A stretch of DNA of 7,923 bases from Methanocalculus sp. (GCF_030651615.1 NZ_JAUSCG010000160.1:1-7923), one strand, 5' to 3'; shown: positions 1 to 6,892, counted from the first letter of the stretch. Translations and numbers: made by a program. The notes: a model not told the origin generated them from the sequence alone.

Positions 1-188
1 CCACGGAGGTCGATGATCCCTTTGATGTATGAAGGGGAGTTTGGGAGGGCCGAGATCCTCGTGTACTCCACCACTTCACGGACATCAAAGAGGTCGATTG
101 CAAAGGTCTCATCACCGAGGACAAACTCAACGACCTGAACAGATCCACTGATGGCTGATCCTGCCTCTTTTATTGTGTCTGTTGCCAT
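1..188 (-). CDS. cheW: CheW chemotaxis coupling protein (N-terminal part, cut by window edge)
   Basis: CheW couples MCP receptors to the CheA kinase in the cytoplasmic chemotaxis array. Reading the minus strand from the ATG at 188-186 gives about 62 residues. After a short variable N-terminus comes VVEFVLGDETFAIDLFDVRE, then a segment with VVEYTRISALPNSP and IKGIIDLRG. This is the typical first beta-barrel half of CheW, including the 'YIKGIIDLRG' signature. The rest of the gene lies left of the window. The start is supported by a strong ribosome binding site (GGAGG at 197-201, 8 nt spacing). The gene follows the MCP stop codon by 13 bp on the same strand, so the two are almost certainly co-transcribed. 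A CheW-like domain of CheV or CheA is less likely because the match begins within 20 residues of the start, but the missing C-terminus prevents exclusion of a fusion. Confidence 0.9.
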   Translation of the reverse strand, partial: MATDTIKEAGSAISGSVQVVEFVLGDETFAIDLFDVREVVEYTRISALPNSPSYIKGIIDLR

Positions 189-196
189 GCTCTCCC

Positions 197-201
197 CCTC
201 C
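197..201 (-). promoter_or_regulatory. Ribosome binding site of cheW
   Basis: The minus strand reads GGAGGGGGAGAGC directly before the ATG. The GGAGG core lies 8 nt from the start and overlaps no other coding sequence. It decides the cheW start and shows that cheW has its own initiation signal despite the short 13-bp gap to the MCP gene. Confidence 0.75.
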
Positions 202-3200
202 CTATTTGGCGAGTTTGAACTTCTGGTTCGTCTGGAGGGTCCTGTTAGCAACGGAACTGACGTTCTCGATCATCCGTGCGACTTCATCGATGCTGGCGGA
301 TGCCTCCTCAGTTGCTGCTGCGGCGTCTCCTGCATCCTTCGCATTTTCATCGATTAATCCGGTTACTTCGTGGACGCTTGCGGTGATCTCCTCAACCGTT
401 GCTGCCTGCTCTTCTGAGGCACTGGCAACCTCCTCGATTGCACGTGAGATCTTCTCGACGCCGTCGACGATCGTATTGAATGCGACAATCGTCTTCTCCA
501 TCTGTTCAGATCCTGTCTTGACGGTGGCTCCTGCAACATCCATCGCCTCGACTGCCTTCTTCGCCTGTGCCTGAAGATCGCCGATCATGCTTGCGATATT
601 TTCAGCAGATGATCCCGACTCCTGTGCTAAGGATTTGACTTCAGCCGCAACCACTGCAAAGCCCCGCCCGGCATCTCCTGCCCGTGCCGCCTCGATTGCG
701 GCGTTGAGTGCTAGCAGGTTCGTCTGGTTTGCAAGATCAGCAATAAGGCCGACGATCTTTCCGATCTGCCCCATCTGGTCATTGATGCCACGGATGATCA
801 GATCGACATCGGCTGCTGACCTGCTGATCTCATTAATACCCTTCTCAGCCTGGGCAGCAAGCTTTGCCCCTTCCTTCGACTGATCGTCGGCGTTTCTCGC
901 AAGTGAAGCAACTGACTCTGCATTCGATGTTACTTCCTCTACAGCAGCTGACAGGTCCTCCATTGCTCTCAGCACCTGCCGTGCACCATTATTTGCCTTC
1001 TTTGAGTTCTCACTGACACGGCCGGTGTTCCGTACAACGAGCTGGGCACCGGAGGAGATCTCTTCGACGCCGGCATTTGCCTCTTCAGAGATGGAGGCAA
1101 GCTCCTCCATCATCCGGGAGACTTCAGCGACAGCGGCTGAGATCTGGGTGCTGACATTATTCAGTGCACTCTTCAGCATCTCCATATCCCCGCGTACAGT
1201 GATATTGTCTGAGAACCTGACGCTGAAGTCGGCGTCTGCGAAGGCATTTGCGATTCTGATCGTTTCGTTGACTGGTGCGATGACGGCATCAAGGGTGTGA
1301 TTGACACCTTCGACGATCTTTCTGAAGTCGCCCTGATGCTTTGCCGCATCTGCACGGGTGGCGAGCTTTCCGTCGATTGCTGCTTTCGCAAGCATGTTTG
1401 CATCAGCAACGAGAGTGTTCACCGCATTGATGCATTTATTGAGGTTATTTTTGATCTCGTTGAAGTCGCCGTTATAGTTGTCTGTGATCTTCTCGGGGAT
1501 GTCACCGTTACTGATTCGATCAACATATTCTGCTGCGACATTGAGTGGTCCGATGACGGAATCGAGCGTTTTATTGACGCCCTCGACGATCCTCTTAAAG
1601 TCTCCCTGATGCTTTGCTGCATCAGCTCTTGTATCGAGTCTCCCTTCGACTGCCGCTTTTGCAAGCAGGTTTGCATCGGCAACGAGGATATTCACCGCAT
1701 TGATGCACTTGTTGAGGTTATTCTTGATCTCGTTGAAGTCGCCGTTGTAGCTATCGGTGATCTTCTCGGGGATATCGCCGTTACTTATCCGATCGACATA
1801 CTCTGCTGCGACATTGAGCGGTCCGATGACTGCATCGAGTGTCTCGTTCACACCTTCAACGATCTTTCTGAAGTCTCCCTGATGCCGTGACGCATCCGCC
1901 CTTGCATCAAGCCGTCCGTCGATTGCTGCAACAGATAGCATGTTTGCATCTTTCACGAGGAGATCAACCGCATCAATGCATTTATTGAGGTTATTCTTGA
2001 TCTCGTTGAAGTCGCCTTTGTAGTTGTCGGTGATCCGCTCGGGGATGTCACCGTTACTTATCCGGTCGACATATACTGCTGCGACATTTAAGGGGTTGAT
2101 CACAGAGTCGAGGGTGTCATTCACGCCGTAGATGATCTTCCCATAATCACCTTTGAACTTCGCTGCATTGCCCCTGACATCAAGCCTGCCTTCAGCAGCA
2201 GCAGCACTGATCATCGTCATCTCAGCACCAAATTGCTGTATCGTGGTGACAACATCACCAAATGCCCCGGTGACCTGCCCTATCTCGTCTCCTGAACCGT
2301 CTTTTTTGATGGTGCCTGAGAGGTCACCTTCTGTTACAAGCCTGCCGAGTGTGACGAGTTCGTCCATCCGGCGAGCAATCCCGCGACCAAAGAGGACTGC
2401 AATTGCACCGCCGATGATGGCAGCAGCGGCAACGATGGCAATGATTGCATTTCTGATATCATCTATTGGTCCGGTAAAGTCTTTCCAGTCAGCACCGGCG
2501 ACGATGAATGCATCCAGTGGTGCATAATAGGTGAATCCGACAATCTTGTCTTCACCCCCCCACTCATAATGGATGATTCCGGTCTTCTGACTGATGATAC
2601 GCTTTGCAAAATCGTGCTGAGCAACGCTCTGACCTTCAATGGTTGGATGGACGAGCATAGTTCCGGTGCTGTCCATGATATACATATACCCGTTTTTACC
2701 GATGATGCGATTCCGGATACTCTCATAAACGACGCCGAGTGTTTCCTGCTCGGGAATGCCGACGAAGAGGATGCCGATGACTGCTCCACCAGGCCCTCTG
2801 ATCGGCTCATATGCGGTGATGTAGTTTGTACCGACGACGTTTGCCGTCCCATAATAGGTCTCTCCACGGATGACGACGGCATTATAGACTTCCTGTGAAA
2901 CTGGAGTGCCGATTACACGTCTGCCATCTGCACCATAGACTGATGTCGAGATCCGGATCGCCTGGTTACCCTGTACCTGGAATATTGTGGCTGCAGCACC
3001 TGAGAATTGTTTTGAGAGACCATCGACGATCTCAACGTTGTCATTGATCACATATGGCTGACCTGCTGCATTGAGAAGCACCAACTGATTGCTCTGGATC
3101 TCTGGGGTGCCATGACTGTTAACGTCGTACCTAAGCACATTCAGACCTGACTTGACCAGTTCCATTGATAGTGTGTAGGTGTTCTGAACACTGTCGAGGT

Positions 3201-3378
3201 TATCTTTCGCAAGGATCTCAAGCTGTACTTCGATCTGCTCTTCAATCGCTGTGCTTGCCGAATTATATGCGACAATGCCGAGGAGCACCGTCGGAACGAT
3301 GACGAGTGCAAGACAGATGATCAGGATCTTCGTCCCGATCTTCATACTGTTAAACCGTGCGGATATGTTCTGTGACAT
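202..3378 (-). CDS. Methyl-accepting chemotaxis protein with double-Cache-like sensor and poly-HAMP relay
   Basis: This is a 1058-residue transmembrane chemoreceptor that would control CheA through CheW. It has a membrane segment at about 17-37. An extracellular sensor spans about 38-307 and has two Cache-like modules: one around 100-210 ending in GGAVIGILFVGI, and one around 225-300 with GKNGYMYIMDSTGTMLVHP. A second membrane segment lies at about 309-332. A canonical HAMP domain follows at about 333-385, with GDL at 351-353 and DEIGQVTGAF at 364-373. Residues 393-747 hold three 91-residue repeats and a divergent fourth; each repeat contains two HAMP-like units (GRLDxR...GDF and GDIPEKI...GDFNEI). 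The methyl-accepting signalling domain fills about 750-1050, with the conserved hairpin tip NLLALNAAIEAARAGDAGRG at 887-906. Methylation-type Glu pairs occur, for example around 988-998. There is no C-terminal CheR-binding pentapeptide; the protein ends in FKLAK. The start has a good ribosome binding site. The ligand cannot be told from sequence; Cache domains often bind small organic molecules. Confidence 0.96.
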   Translation of the reverse strand: MSQNISARFNSMKIGTKILIICLALVIVPTVLLGIVAYNSASTAIEEQIEVQLEILAKDNLDSVQNTYTLSMELVKSGLNVLRYDVNSHGTPEIQSNQLVLLNAAGQPYVINDNVEIVDGLSKQFSGAAATIFQVQGNQAIRISTSVYGADGRRVIGTPVSQEVYNAVVIRGETYYGTANVVGTNYITAYEPIRGPGGAVIGILFVGIPEQETLGVVYESIRNRIIGKNGYMYIMDSTGTMLVHPTIEGQSVAQHDFAKRIISQKTGIIHYEWGGEDKIVGFTYYAPLDAFIVAGADWKDFTGPIDDIRNAIIAIVAAAAIIGGAIAVLFGRGIARRMDELVTLGRLVTEGDLSGTIKKDGSGDEIGQVTGAFGDVVTTIQQFGAEMTMISAAAAEGRLDVRGNAAKFKGDYGKIIYGVNDTLDSVINPLNVAAVYVDRISNGDIPERITDNYKGDFNEIKNNLNKCIDAVDLLVKDANMLSVAAIDGRLDARADASRHQGDFRKIVEGVNETLDAVIGPLNVAAEYVDRISNGDIPEKITDSYNGDFNEIKNNLNKCINAVNILVADANLLAKAAVEGRLDTRADAAKHQGDFKRIVEGVNKTLDSVIGPLNVAAEYVDRISNGDIPEKITDNYNGDFNEIKNNLNKCINAVNTLVADANMLAKAAIDGKLATRADAAKHQGDFRKIVEGVNHTLDAVIAPVNETIRIANAFADADFSVRFSDNITVRGDMEMLKSALNNVSTQISAAVAEVSRMMEELASISEEANAGVEEISSGAQLVVRNTGRVSENSKKANNGARQVLRAMEDLSAAVEEVTSNAESVASLARNADDQSKEGAKLAAQAEKGINEISRSAADVDLIIRGINDQMGQIGKIVGLIADLANQTNLLALNAAIEAARAGDAGRGFAVVAAEVKSLAQESGSSAENIASMIGDLQAQAKKAVEAMDVAGATVKTGSEQMEKTIVAFNTIVDGVEKISRAIEEVASASEEQAATVEEITASVHEVTGLIDENAKDAGDAAAATEEASASIDEVARMIENVSSVANRTLQTNQKFKLAK
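1273..2202 (-). repeat. Tandem 273-bp repeats encoding paired HAMP-like units
   Basis: Inside the MCP gene, three head-to-tail copies of a 273-bp (91-codon) unit occupy 2202-1384. A fourth follows from 1383, and only its first half (to about 1273) keeps the consensus. The period is exact: the GGGGAT of the GDIPE motif recurs on the plus strand at 1495, 1768 and 2041, with no indels. Copies 2 and 3 are the most alike; copy 1 has diverged (AAKFKGDYGKI against AAKHQGDFKRI). The second half of copy 4 is replaced by a more ordinary HAMP-like stretch (ADADFSVRFSDN). Such arrays can gain or lose copies by recombination while keeping the reading frame. Confidence 0.9.
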
Positions 3379-3385
3379 GGATCAT

Positions 3386-3390
3386 CTCCT
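3386..3390 (-). promoter_or_regulatory. Ribosome binding site of the MCP gene
   Basis: The minus strand reads AGGAGATGATCC just before the ATG at 3378. The AGGAG core has 7 nt spacing and supports MSQNISARFN as the N-terminus rather than Met12. An out-of-frame ATG lies between the core and the start and is probably too close to be used. Confidence 0.7.
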
Positions 3391-3978
3391 GGAGTTCTAC
3401 ACCGTGGTGATGGTGCAAATGAGGTCGGACTTGTCAGAATGAGGGGGGTGCTGCATGGGATGCGTTATGATCGGCTCACGCCTCTCCCCTCTTCAACATT
3501 AGTTTCCGTCCAAAATTCAACGCCTCACTGTGATATGCTTATTAGCAATCACTATTTGATATGCATATGTATGGCATTACTTTAAGGGAGGGAGATAAAA
3601 AGGATTTTGATTTAGATTTGTGGTTTTTGTCTCTTAAAAGACGATGTTTATGATCATTTATCTGAATCATTGTATGATGCGGTATCAAAACACTGATAAT
3701 CTCTCATACGCATCTGATATATGCCTATCATCTCTGCCATACATATTGAGATGGGTAGGGTACAAGGACGCGCACACGATCTGACAGCTTCATTTCAAAG
3801 ACCCTGATGGTTATTCTGATACCGGGAGCAGGAGATCATCTGAGGTGATATCCACAGATTCCATTCCAATACGTGTCGGCCTTTATGCAACGCACCTCGA
3901 ATAGGGCCCTTTGGGTGACTGAAGAACCTCTGAAGCTGCAACCTGTCAGAGGAGGTTTCTCCCGGATTCGGTCAGAAC

Positions 3979-3984
3979 TATATC
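3979..3984 (+). promoter_or_regulatory. Candidate TATA box for a leaderless REC-PAS transcript
   Basis: TATATC, preceded by the purine-containing GTCAGAAC as a possible BRE, begins 26 bp before the ATG at 4005. That is the normal archaeal spacing from TATA box to transcription start. The ATG has no Shine-Dalgarno sequence (TTTCCCTGAGT precedes it), which would fit a leaderless message. This is position-based inference only. Confidence 0.4.
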
Positions 3985-4004
3985 ATCTCCAAATTTCCCT
4001 GAGT

Positions 4005-5846
4005 ATGCACGAATCAGCTACACAATCATATTGCACACCACCGTATTCGGTTCTGTACGTTGACGATGACCCCTCTCTCCTTGAGATAGGAAAGATCTTT
4101 CTTGAGCGTGCCGGTGATATCACTGTTACCCTCTCCCAGGATCCGGTTCTGGCTGTCGAGAAGATTCGGATGAACCGATTCGATGCGATCATTTCGGACT
4201 ATCAGATGCCGGGTATGAATGGAATAGAACTCCTTGTCCGTGTAAGGGAGTCTGGTGATACAACTCCTTTCATCATCTTCACCGGAAAAGGGAGGGAGGA
4301 GGTCGTCATTGAGGCTTTGAACAATGGTGCCGACCATTATGTGCAGAAGGGCGGAAACCCAAAGGCACAGTTTGCAGAACTGACTCATAAGATCAGGCGC
4401 TCCGTCTTATGGAGGCGTGCACTTGAAGAGATTGCCGGGAATGAGGAAAGGTACCGCCAGATCTCTGATGTTATGTCTGATCTTGCCTGCTCATGTATCC
4501 GCTCAGCTGATGGAGCATGTGTCACCGACTGGATGGTCGGTGCCGTCTTTGAGATCACCGGATATACCCCCGCCGAGATTGAGGCGGAAGGGGGCTGTTC
4601 ATTCCTCATCCATCCTGATGATCGGGAGTATTATCACCATCAGATCCTCACACTTTCACCTGGAAGTACTGCCTCTTTTGAAGTACGAATCACCTCGCGC
4701 GTCCGCAGCATCCGGTGGGTTTCGGTCTCAGCACGATGTATCGGGGGTGCAGAAGGATCTGATCGTCTCTATATCGGGTGTCGGGATATCACCGATGAAC
4801 GCAGGGTGAAGATGGCACTTGCAGAGAATCTCACCCAGCTTGAAGCGGCAATGGATGCCGGAAACCTTGCATGGTGGGGTCTGGATATGGAGACTGGAAG
4901 TCTCACCTTTTGTGATCGCTTCGCACGTATTTTTGAATATGCTCCAAAACGTGTAACTCATTATACCGAGTTTATGGGGCTTCTCCACCCTGATGATCAC
5001 GAGGTCATTCGCCAGGCATTGTATAGTCACCTTGATGGGCACAAGAGCCGGTATGAGGCCGAATGCCGGGTGAAGAGAGCTGATGGATCGTACCTCTGGC
5101 TTCAGATCATCGGCAGAAGATCCGAAGATCCGCAATCATCCCGATCGATTCGGGTCACAGGGACTGTTGCGGACATCAGCGCCAGGAAAAGGTATGAAGA
5201 GGCACTTCAGGAGAAGCATGAATCTCTTCTTGCTATAAACGAAGAGCTTATTGCTGCAGAAGAGGAGATCAGGCAGCAGATGGATGAGATCGTTGCCACT
5301 GAACAGTCTCTTTTGGCATCACAACGGCAGTTCTCCGATATCATCACCTTCCTCCCCGATCCAACGTTCATCATCAATGCATCAGGTGTTGTCATCGCAT
5401 GGAACAGGGCGATGGAGCAGCTGACGGGCATCTCTGCGGAAGCTATGGAGGGGCAGAGCGGGTATGCCTATGCGTGCCCGCTCTATGGCCGGCCGCGTCC
5501 GATGCTGATCGATCTGGTGATGCAGCCGGATAACCCGGAGATACGAAGCTGGTACGATAGCATTCATCAGAACGGTGCGACCACAATCGGCGAGATTGCG
5601 TATCGGCACCCGGATGGCCGTCAACTTATCCTCTGGGGGAAAGCTGCTCCTCTCTACGGGGGGAAGGGTGATCTCATCGGCGCTATCGAGTCGATCCGGG
5701 ATATCACTGCAATAAAAATGGCATTGAAACACCTTGAAGAGAAGAACCTGGAACTTCTTTTGGCAAATGAGCGGTTAGCTGCTGCGGAAGAGGAGATCAG
5801 GCAGCAGATGGATGAGATCGTAGCAATGCAGACTCGTGAAAAATGA
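4005..5846 (+). CDS. Response-regulator receiver protein with three PAS domains and no output domain
   Basis: This is a soluble cytoplasmic signalling protein of 613 residues from the ATG at 4005. The receiver domain spans about 13-135. It has the acidic pair D20/D21, the phosphoacceptor D65 in IISDYQMPG, T93 in IIFTGKG and K115 in YVQKGG, so it should be phosphorylatable. Three PAS or PAS/PAC units follow at about 150-265 (ending IGCRDITDERR), 280-397 (LLHPDD at 326-331, ending VTGTVADISARKR) and 441-571 (FLPDPTFIINASG, ending IESIRDITAIK). Coiled-coil-like linkers at about 398-438 and 572-613 share AAEEEIRQQMDEIVA. No HisKA, HATPase_c, GGDEF or DNA-binding domain is present, so output must pass to a partner, or the protein is a truncated relative of REC-PAS histidine kinases. 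The frame stays open upstream to a GTG at 3873 and an ATG at 3885, neither with a ribosome binding site. The extra 40-44 residues do not look like a receiver, so 4005 is preferred. Confidence 0.85.
   Translation: MHESATQSYCTPPYSVLYVDDDPSLLEIGKIFLERAGDITVTLSQDPVLAVEKIRMNRFDAIISDYQMPGMNGIELLVRVRESGDTTPFIIFTGKGREEVVIEALNNGADHYVQKGGNPKAQFAELTHKIRRSVLWRRALEEIAGNEERYRQISDVMSDLACSCIRSADGACVTDWMVGAVFEITGYTPAEIEAEGGCSFLIHPDDREYYHHQILTLSPGSTASFEVRITSRVRSIRWVSVSARCIGGAEGSDRLYIGCRDITDERRVKMALAENLTQLEAAMDAGNLAWWGLDMETGSLTFCDRFARIFEYAPKRVTHYTEFMGLLHPDDHEVIRQALYSHLDGHKSRYEAECRVKRADGSYLWLQIIGRRSEDPQSSRSIRVTGTVADISARKRYEEALQEKHESLLAINEELIAAEEEIRQQMDEIVATEQSLLASQRQFSDIITFLPDPTFIINASGVVIAWNRAMEQLTGISAEAMEGQSGYAYACPLYGRPRPMLIDLVMQPDNPEIRSWYDSIHQNGATTIGEIAYRHPDGRQLILWGKAAPLYGGKGDLIGAIESIRDITAIKMALKHLEEKNLELLLANERLAAAEEEIRQQMDEIVAMQTREK
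5253..5293 (+). repeat. Direct repeat copy 1 in the PAS linker
   Basis: A 41-bp stretch encodes the linker AAEEEIRQQMDEIV between PAS2 and PAS3. It matches 5781-5821 with one mismatch, and the last 35 bp (5259-5293) are identical. The copies are 528 bp apart, bracketing the third PAS domain in the same reading frame. Confidence 0.85.
5781..5821 (+). repeat. Direct repeat copy 2 at the end of the REC-PAS gene
   Basis: This is the second copy of the linker repeat. It encodes AAEEEIRQQMDEIV eight codons before the stop. The near-identity at DNA level, stronger than protein constraint requires, suggests recent duplication or gene conversion of a PAS-plus-linker module. Confidence 0.85.
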
Positions 5847-5854
5847 AGTTATAA

Positions 5855-5939
5855 CGCCGAGGGGGAGATTTGAACTCCCGAGGTGCAGAACACCAATGGC
5901 TTTCGAGGCCACCGCCTTTCCGGACTAGACTACCTCGGC
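5855..5939 (-). tRNA. tRNA-Ser (anticodon CGA)
   Basis: The minus strand folds as a class II tRNA of 85 nt. The acceptor stem pairs GCCGAGG (5939-5933) with CCTCGGC (5862-5856), followed by discriminator G. The anticodon stem GTGGC/GCCAT encloses the 7-nt loop CTCGAAA, giving anticodon CGA, which reads the serine codon UCG. A long variable arm (GGTGTTCTGCACC) is diagnostic of Ser or Leu. The T arm GGGAG-TTCAAAT-CTCCC is perfect. No CCA is encoded and no intron is seen. The gene is convergent with the REC-PAS gene, whose stop codon lies 8 bp from the tRNA 3' end. Confidence 0.95.
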
Positions 5940-5968
5940 AACGGGATACTATATTTGCTTTTCGGGGG

Positions 5969-5974
5969 TATTAA
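5969..5974 (-). promoter_or_regulatory. Candidate TATA element of tRNA-Ser
   Basis: The minus strand has CTTAATAC about 30-35 bp upstream of the mature tRNA 5' end. This fits an archaeal TATA box driving a start a few bases before the tRNA. The match to a TATA consensus is only partial. Confidence 0.35.
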
Positions 5975-6073
5975 GGCTTCTGAAGAACGTTGACCGATAG
6001 TGACTCTAATCATCGTTCCATCCCAATGGATAGCTGATTTCCTTCCGATACTGCTCCACAATGTTTCTTCCCA

Positions 6074-6283
6074 CTAAAGGGACCCCATCTTCTTTCTTCG
6101 CTCCAGGATATTTCTGATGATACTATCTGGATCATTCTCCAGTATCGCTCTCCTATCCTTCGTCCAATTGCCAGTTCCAGGCTCATAGATCTGAAGAAAA
6201 CGAATTGCATCATCAGGTCCCAGCCTTTCAACGAGTACATCAAGCCCTTCCCGTTGAATCTGTTGCAATGTTTTAGCACTCAT
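6074..6283 (-). CDS. Small hypothetical protein, possible antitoxin partner of the PIN nuclease
   Basis: This is a 69-residue soluble protein beginning MSAKTLQQIQREGLDVLVER and ending in a basic tail (RNILERRKKMGSL). I recognise the pattern (MSA.TL..I.REGL..L...LGP....RFLQ......G.WT.DR) as a recurring small protein often found beside PIN nucleases in methanogens and other prokaryotes; its function is not established from sequence. It overlaps the end of the PIN gene by a few bases, so the two are translationally coupled. Two adjacent ATGs are possible (6286 and 6283). The second has 7 nt spacing from GGAGG and is chosen; the first has only 4 nt. An antitoxin role is inferred from context. It lacks an obvious ribbon-helix-helix or AbrB-type DNA-binding motif. 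Confidence 0.75.
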   Translation of the reverse strand: MSAKTLQQIQREGLDVLVERLGPDDAIRFLQIYEPGTGNWTKDRRAILENDPDSIIRNILERRKKMGSL

Positions 6284-6741
6284 CATCTCCCCTCCTCTTC
6301 AAGCCAGGTAACAGGGTTATATCCATTTATATGTATGTTTTTATGTCCTATAATAAATGTTATGAGATCGTCATCGGTACTAATGAATAGCGCATCTCCC
6401 TTTTCGGCACATGCAATGTGAAGTGAATCCATTGCATCACCCCCCATTGCAATTATTTCATGCATGCGCGAGATGATTTCTTCGTCAATAAAAATGTGTT
6501 CGCGTGACGTTGATAACAGTTTCTCAACACGAATTCGCTTGTTATTATCCGGAATATTCGATATTTCTTCTATGATAGCTTCGCTAGTGATTAGATTCAG
6601 TTCATTTATAGTACATAGGCGAATGATCTCAAGAACTGCTGTCATTTCCAGACGTATCCGAATAGATGACTGGTCATCAAATGGTCGGCATAGACAACAG
6701 ACGTCAAGGTAAACCTTCGGATAGTTCTTCTCAATGCCCAT
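6283..6741 (-). CDS. PIN-domain nuclease, VapC-like toxin candidate
   Basis: PIN domains are metal-dependent ribonucleases; VapC toxins typically cut tRNA or rRNA. From the ATG at 6741 the protein is 152 residues, the usual size. The acidic active-site residues are in place: D13 in VYLDVCCLCRPFDD, E54 in LITSEAIIEEI, D105 in DAMDSLHIACAE and D123 in LFISTDDDL. The YLDVCCLxRPFDDQ opening marks a well-known PIN subfamily common in methanogens and cyanobacteria. The frame is open upstream to a GTG at 6861, which has a GGGAG sequence about 9 nt before it. The added 40 residues do not resemble the family, so 6741 is preferred, although no clear ribosome binding site precedes it. A T-rich element about 26 bp upstream could give a leaderless message. 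The partner gene follows with a short overlap. The region is AT-richer than its neighbours, which fits horizontal gain. Confidence 0.85.
   Translation of the reverse strand: MGIEKNYPKVYLDVCCLCRPFDDQSSIRIRLEMTAVLEIIRLCTINELNLITSEAIIEEISNIPDNNKRIRVEKLLSTSREHIFIDEEIISRMHEIIAMGGDAMDSLHIACAEKGDALFISTDDDLITFIIGHKNIHINGYNPVTWLEEEGR
6291..6295 (-). promoter_or_regulatory. Ribosome binding site of the small partner gene, inside the PIN gene end
   Basis: The minus strand reads GAGGAGGGGAGATGATG. The GGAGG core lies within the last codons of the PIN gene (Glu-Glu-Gly-Arg-stop) and favours the second ATG (6283-6281). It supports translational coupling of the pair. Confidence 0.65.
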
Positions 6742-6760
6742 TATCTCAGGATCATGATCT

Positions 6761-6772
6761 ATTTGTAAAAAA
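6761..6772 (-). promoter_or_regulatory. Candidate TATA element of the PIN gene
   Basis: The minus strand has TTTTTTTACAAAT centred about 26 bp before the ATG at 6741. This spacing suits a leaderless archaeal transcript and agrees with the lack of a ribosome binding site. It is weak evidence on its own. Confidence 0.3.
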
Positions 6773-6892
6773 ACACTCGTGTTTGGAACTCCATAGGAGT
6801 CCTTCTGCACGCAAACAGGAACCTTTTGGTCACTCAATAGCCATCGTACTCCGATAGTCACTGCTATCTGCTCCCAATACAGACACCCCTAT

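Larger units (their letters stand above)
3379..4004. promoter_or_regulatory. Divergent non-coding region between the MCP operon and the REC-PAS gene
   Basis: These 626 bp hold no convincing gene on either strand. About 3500-3750 is clearly AT-richer than the flanking genes, as expected for promoters facing both ways. It contains an imperfect hairpin with GTGAT/ATCAC ends (3530-3552), the perfect palindrome ATATGCATAT (3559-3568), ATGATCAT (3650-3657), and two inverted pairs of TATCA/TGATA with 6-bp spacers (3683-3698 and 3715-3730). A TATA-like run GATAAAAA (3594-3601; TTTTTATC on the minus strand) could serve the MCP operon with a leader of roughly 190 nt, but no single MCP promoter stands out. 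The right part (about 3760-4004) has ordinary composition and could be transcribed leader if the sensor gene starts further upstream. Confidence 0.6.

Noticed and set aside
173..574. Plus-strand open frames opposite the MCP C-terminus and cheW start
   Set aside because: They are antisense to the strongly conserved MCP signalling domain, with Ser/Ala-rich low-complexity translations.
1297..1890. Long plus-strand open frame of 197 codons opposite the MCP repeats
   Set aside because: It is the complement of the 273-bp repeats; its own repeats mirror those of the MCP gene and it has no protein-like domain. The minus-strand MCP explains the conservation.
5950..5956. AAATATA on the minus strand as TATA box of tRNA-Ser
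   Set aside because: It is only 11-17 bp before the mature tRNA 5' end, too close for the usual spacing; the element at 5969-5974 fits better.
6010..6279. Minus-strand frame of 89 codons overlapping the small partner gene
   Set aside because: It lies in another frame of the same strand; the 69-residue frame has the ribosome binding site, the coupling to the PIN gene and a recognisable family pattern.
6742..6861. N-terminal extension of the PIN protein from GTG 6861
   Set aside because: A GGGAG lies at fair spacing, but the 40 extra residues do not fit the PIN family and would leave only 31 bp to the divergent HAD start. Kept as an alternative only.
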